A stretch of DNA of 6,440 nt from an uncultured Ideonella sp. (GTDB lineage: Bacteria; Pseudomonadota; Gammaproteobacteria; Burkholderiales; Burkholderiaceae), in contig CAMLGG010000294.1 of assembly GCA_946479475.1 (NCBI GenBank), forward strand, positions 1-6,440, written 5' to 3'. The translations under genes and the position numbers were made by a program. The notes under the pieces were generated by a model. The model was not told the DNA's origin. It worked only from the letters and a program-made list of their open reading frames with translations, and did not search any database. The stretch's first letter is position 1. Each line of letters opens with the position of its first letter. Positions 5,457-6,440 of the stretch are shown here, one piece after another.

Positions 5457-6356
5457 TCAATCGTCCAGCGTCCTGGGCCAGCTGGCCTTGAGCAGGCGCG
5501 ACAAGGCCCGGTCGGCCAGCAGCCGCCCGCCCGTCTGGCAGCGGGCGCAGTAGTTCGTCTCGTTGCTGGCGTAGACGATGCGCTGGACCGGTGCGCCGCA
5601 GACCGGGCAGGGCTGGCCGAAGCGCCCGTGCACGGCGAAGTCAGGACGAAAGGCGGTGACCTCACGCGGCCAGCCACCGTCGCGTTCGGCCTCGGCGCGC
5701 AGTCGGGCGGTCCACTGCGCCAGCACCTCCTGCGTGGCGGCGTGCAGGCGCACGATGGCCTCGTCGTCCAGCGAGCGTGTCAGGGCCACGGGCGAAAGCC
5801 TCGCGCGATGCAGGATCTCGTCCGAATAGGCGTTGCCGATGCCACTGAAGGACTGCGGGTCGGTCAGCGCGCGCTTGAGCGTGTGGTTGCCCGCCAGCAG
5901 CCGCTCGCGGAAGTCCTCCAGCGTCGAGCCGATCGGTTCCAGGCCGCCCGGGTCCATCGCGGCCAACGCTGCGCGACCCGCCACGAGGTGCATCGAGGCG
6001 CGCCGTTGCGTGCCGGCCTCGGTGAACGCCAGGGTGCCGGCCGGGAACTCCAGGGCGGCCATCAGCCCCTTGACCGGCGGCCTGGCGCCCGCCGCATGCC
6101 AACGCAGCCGGCCGGCGATCATCAGGTGCAGGACGAGGAACCAGGGCTCTTCCGGCGTGTCGCCCTGCAGCTCGATCACGACGCGCTTGCCGAGCCGCCC
6201 GGCGCCGCGCACCACGCGCCCCTCGGCCGCACCGATCGGCGGCAGCGCGGTGCGCAGCAGGAAGGGATTGGCGATGCGGATACGCTGCAGGGCGCGGCCC
6301 GCAACCTTCGCCGAGAGGCTCTCGGCGTAGACGGCAACGTCGGGCAGCTCGGGCAT
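5457..6356 (-). CDS. Divergent Fpg/Nei-family DNA glycosylase (formamidopyrimidine-DNA glycosylase-like)
   Basis: The 299-residue protein has the full Fpg/Nei plan. The N-terminus MPELPDV gives the catalytic Pro2 and Glu3. Lys57, in GRLGKRVVIEL, sits at the position of Lys57 in E. coli Fpg. A helix-two-turn-helix region follows (about 150-190) with the signature GIGNAYSDEIL (172-182). The C-terminal zinc finger uses Cys250, Cys253, Cys270 and Cys273 (CPVC...CARCQ). Family enzymes excise oxidised bases and nick the abasic site through the N-terminal proline. There are notable differences. The finger arginine (E. coli Arg258) is Asn265. The usual DPRRFG segment reads GTQRRASM (115-122). The HLGMSG segment reads HLMIAG (77-82). 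About 25 residues extend past the finger, including GGRLLADRALSRLL. The start is the only ATG that gives the required MPELP terminus; no strong Shine-Dalgarno is visible. Family membership is sure, but substrate preference is not, so no symbol is assigned. Confidence 0.9.
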   Translation of the reverse strand: MPELPDVAVYAESLSAKVAGRALQRIRIANPFLLRTALPPIGAAEGRVVRGAGRLGKRVVIELQGDTPEEPWFLVLHLMIAGRLRWHAAGARPPVKGLMAALEFPAGTLAFTEAGTQRRASMHLVAGRAALAAMDPGGLEPIGSTLEDFRERLLAGNHTLKRALTDPQSFSGIGNAYSDEILHRARLSPVALTRSLDDEAIVRLHAATQEVLAQWTARLRAEAERDGGWPREVTAFRPDFAVHGRFGQPCPVCGAPVQRIVYASNETNYCARCQTGGRLLADRALSRLLKASWPRTLDD

Positions 6357-6366
6357 GGCGAGCCGG

Positions 6367-6440
6367 CTATTCGCCCACCAGCTGAACCGCGTCGACCTCC
6401 TTGTAGCCGGAGGACACCGCGTTGGCGAAGGTCAGCTTCA
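6367..6440 (-). CDS. C-terminal end of an unidentified protein
   Basis: The minus strand encodes 23 complete codons (plus two bases of another) ending at TAG 6369-6367. The last residues are SSGYKEVDAVQLVGE. The 'G-Y/W-x-E-V/I-DAV-x-L-G' ending resembles the last strand of some secreted beta-sandwich or carbohydrate-binding-like domains. That resemblance comes from memory and is not a firm assignment. The reading frame runs off the window edge, so start and length are unknown. Its stop lies 10 bp before the start of the Fpg-like gene on the same strand, so the two may be co-transcribed. Confidence 0.5.
   Translation of the reverse strand, partial: KLTFANAVSSGYKEVDAVQLVGE

Overview
The window is very GC-rich DNA (roughly 70% by eye) with tightly packed genes. 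The gene families and codon style suggest a Burkholderiales-type betaproteobacterium. That placement is an inference from composition and protein style; there is no rRNA or other taxonomic marker. No tRNA, rRNA, CRISPR array, insertion sequence or long repeat was found, and the window reads as ordinary chromosome.

Layout. Positions 1-188 (+) are the C-terminal end of a Dps-type ferritin-like DNA-protection protein. After a 42-bp gap dominated by a strong 10-bp hairpin comes a four-gene, same-strand cluster at 231-4916: a TolC-family outer-membrane factor, a HlyD/YhiI-type periplasmic adaptor, and two different ABC-2-type membrane subunits. The last three genes each overlap the gene before them (ATGA, ATGA, TGATG), so the four are almost certainly one translationally coupled operon. 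The operon meets a minus-strand gene head-on at 4914-4919, where the two stop codons abut as TGATCA. That gene (4917-5324) encodes a 135-residue protein of unknown function. Upstream of it on the same strand are a divergent Fpg/Nei-family DNA glycosylase (5457-6356) and the last 24 codons of an unidentified gene (6367-6440).

How the genes work together. The four-gene cluster has the parts of a tripartite efflux or secretion machine: an inner-membrane permease heterodimer, an adaptor across the periplasm, and an outer-membrane channel. It resembles the YbhFSR/YbhG and YhiI-RbbA-YhhJ type of exporter. It contains no ATP-binding subunit, and the overlaps leave no room for one between the genes. 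The energy source and substrate are therefore open questions, and this is the most interesting point in the window. The flanking dps and Fpg-like genes both relate to oxidative DNA damage, but nothing in the sequence ties the exporter to that function.

The best leads are the ATPase-less ABC-2 exporter, the hairpin and possible leaderless start in front of it, and the altered DNA-binding and lesion-recognition motifs of the Fpg-like protein. None of these establishes a new system by itself.
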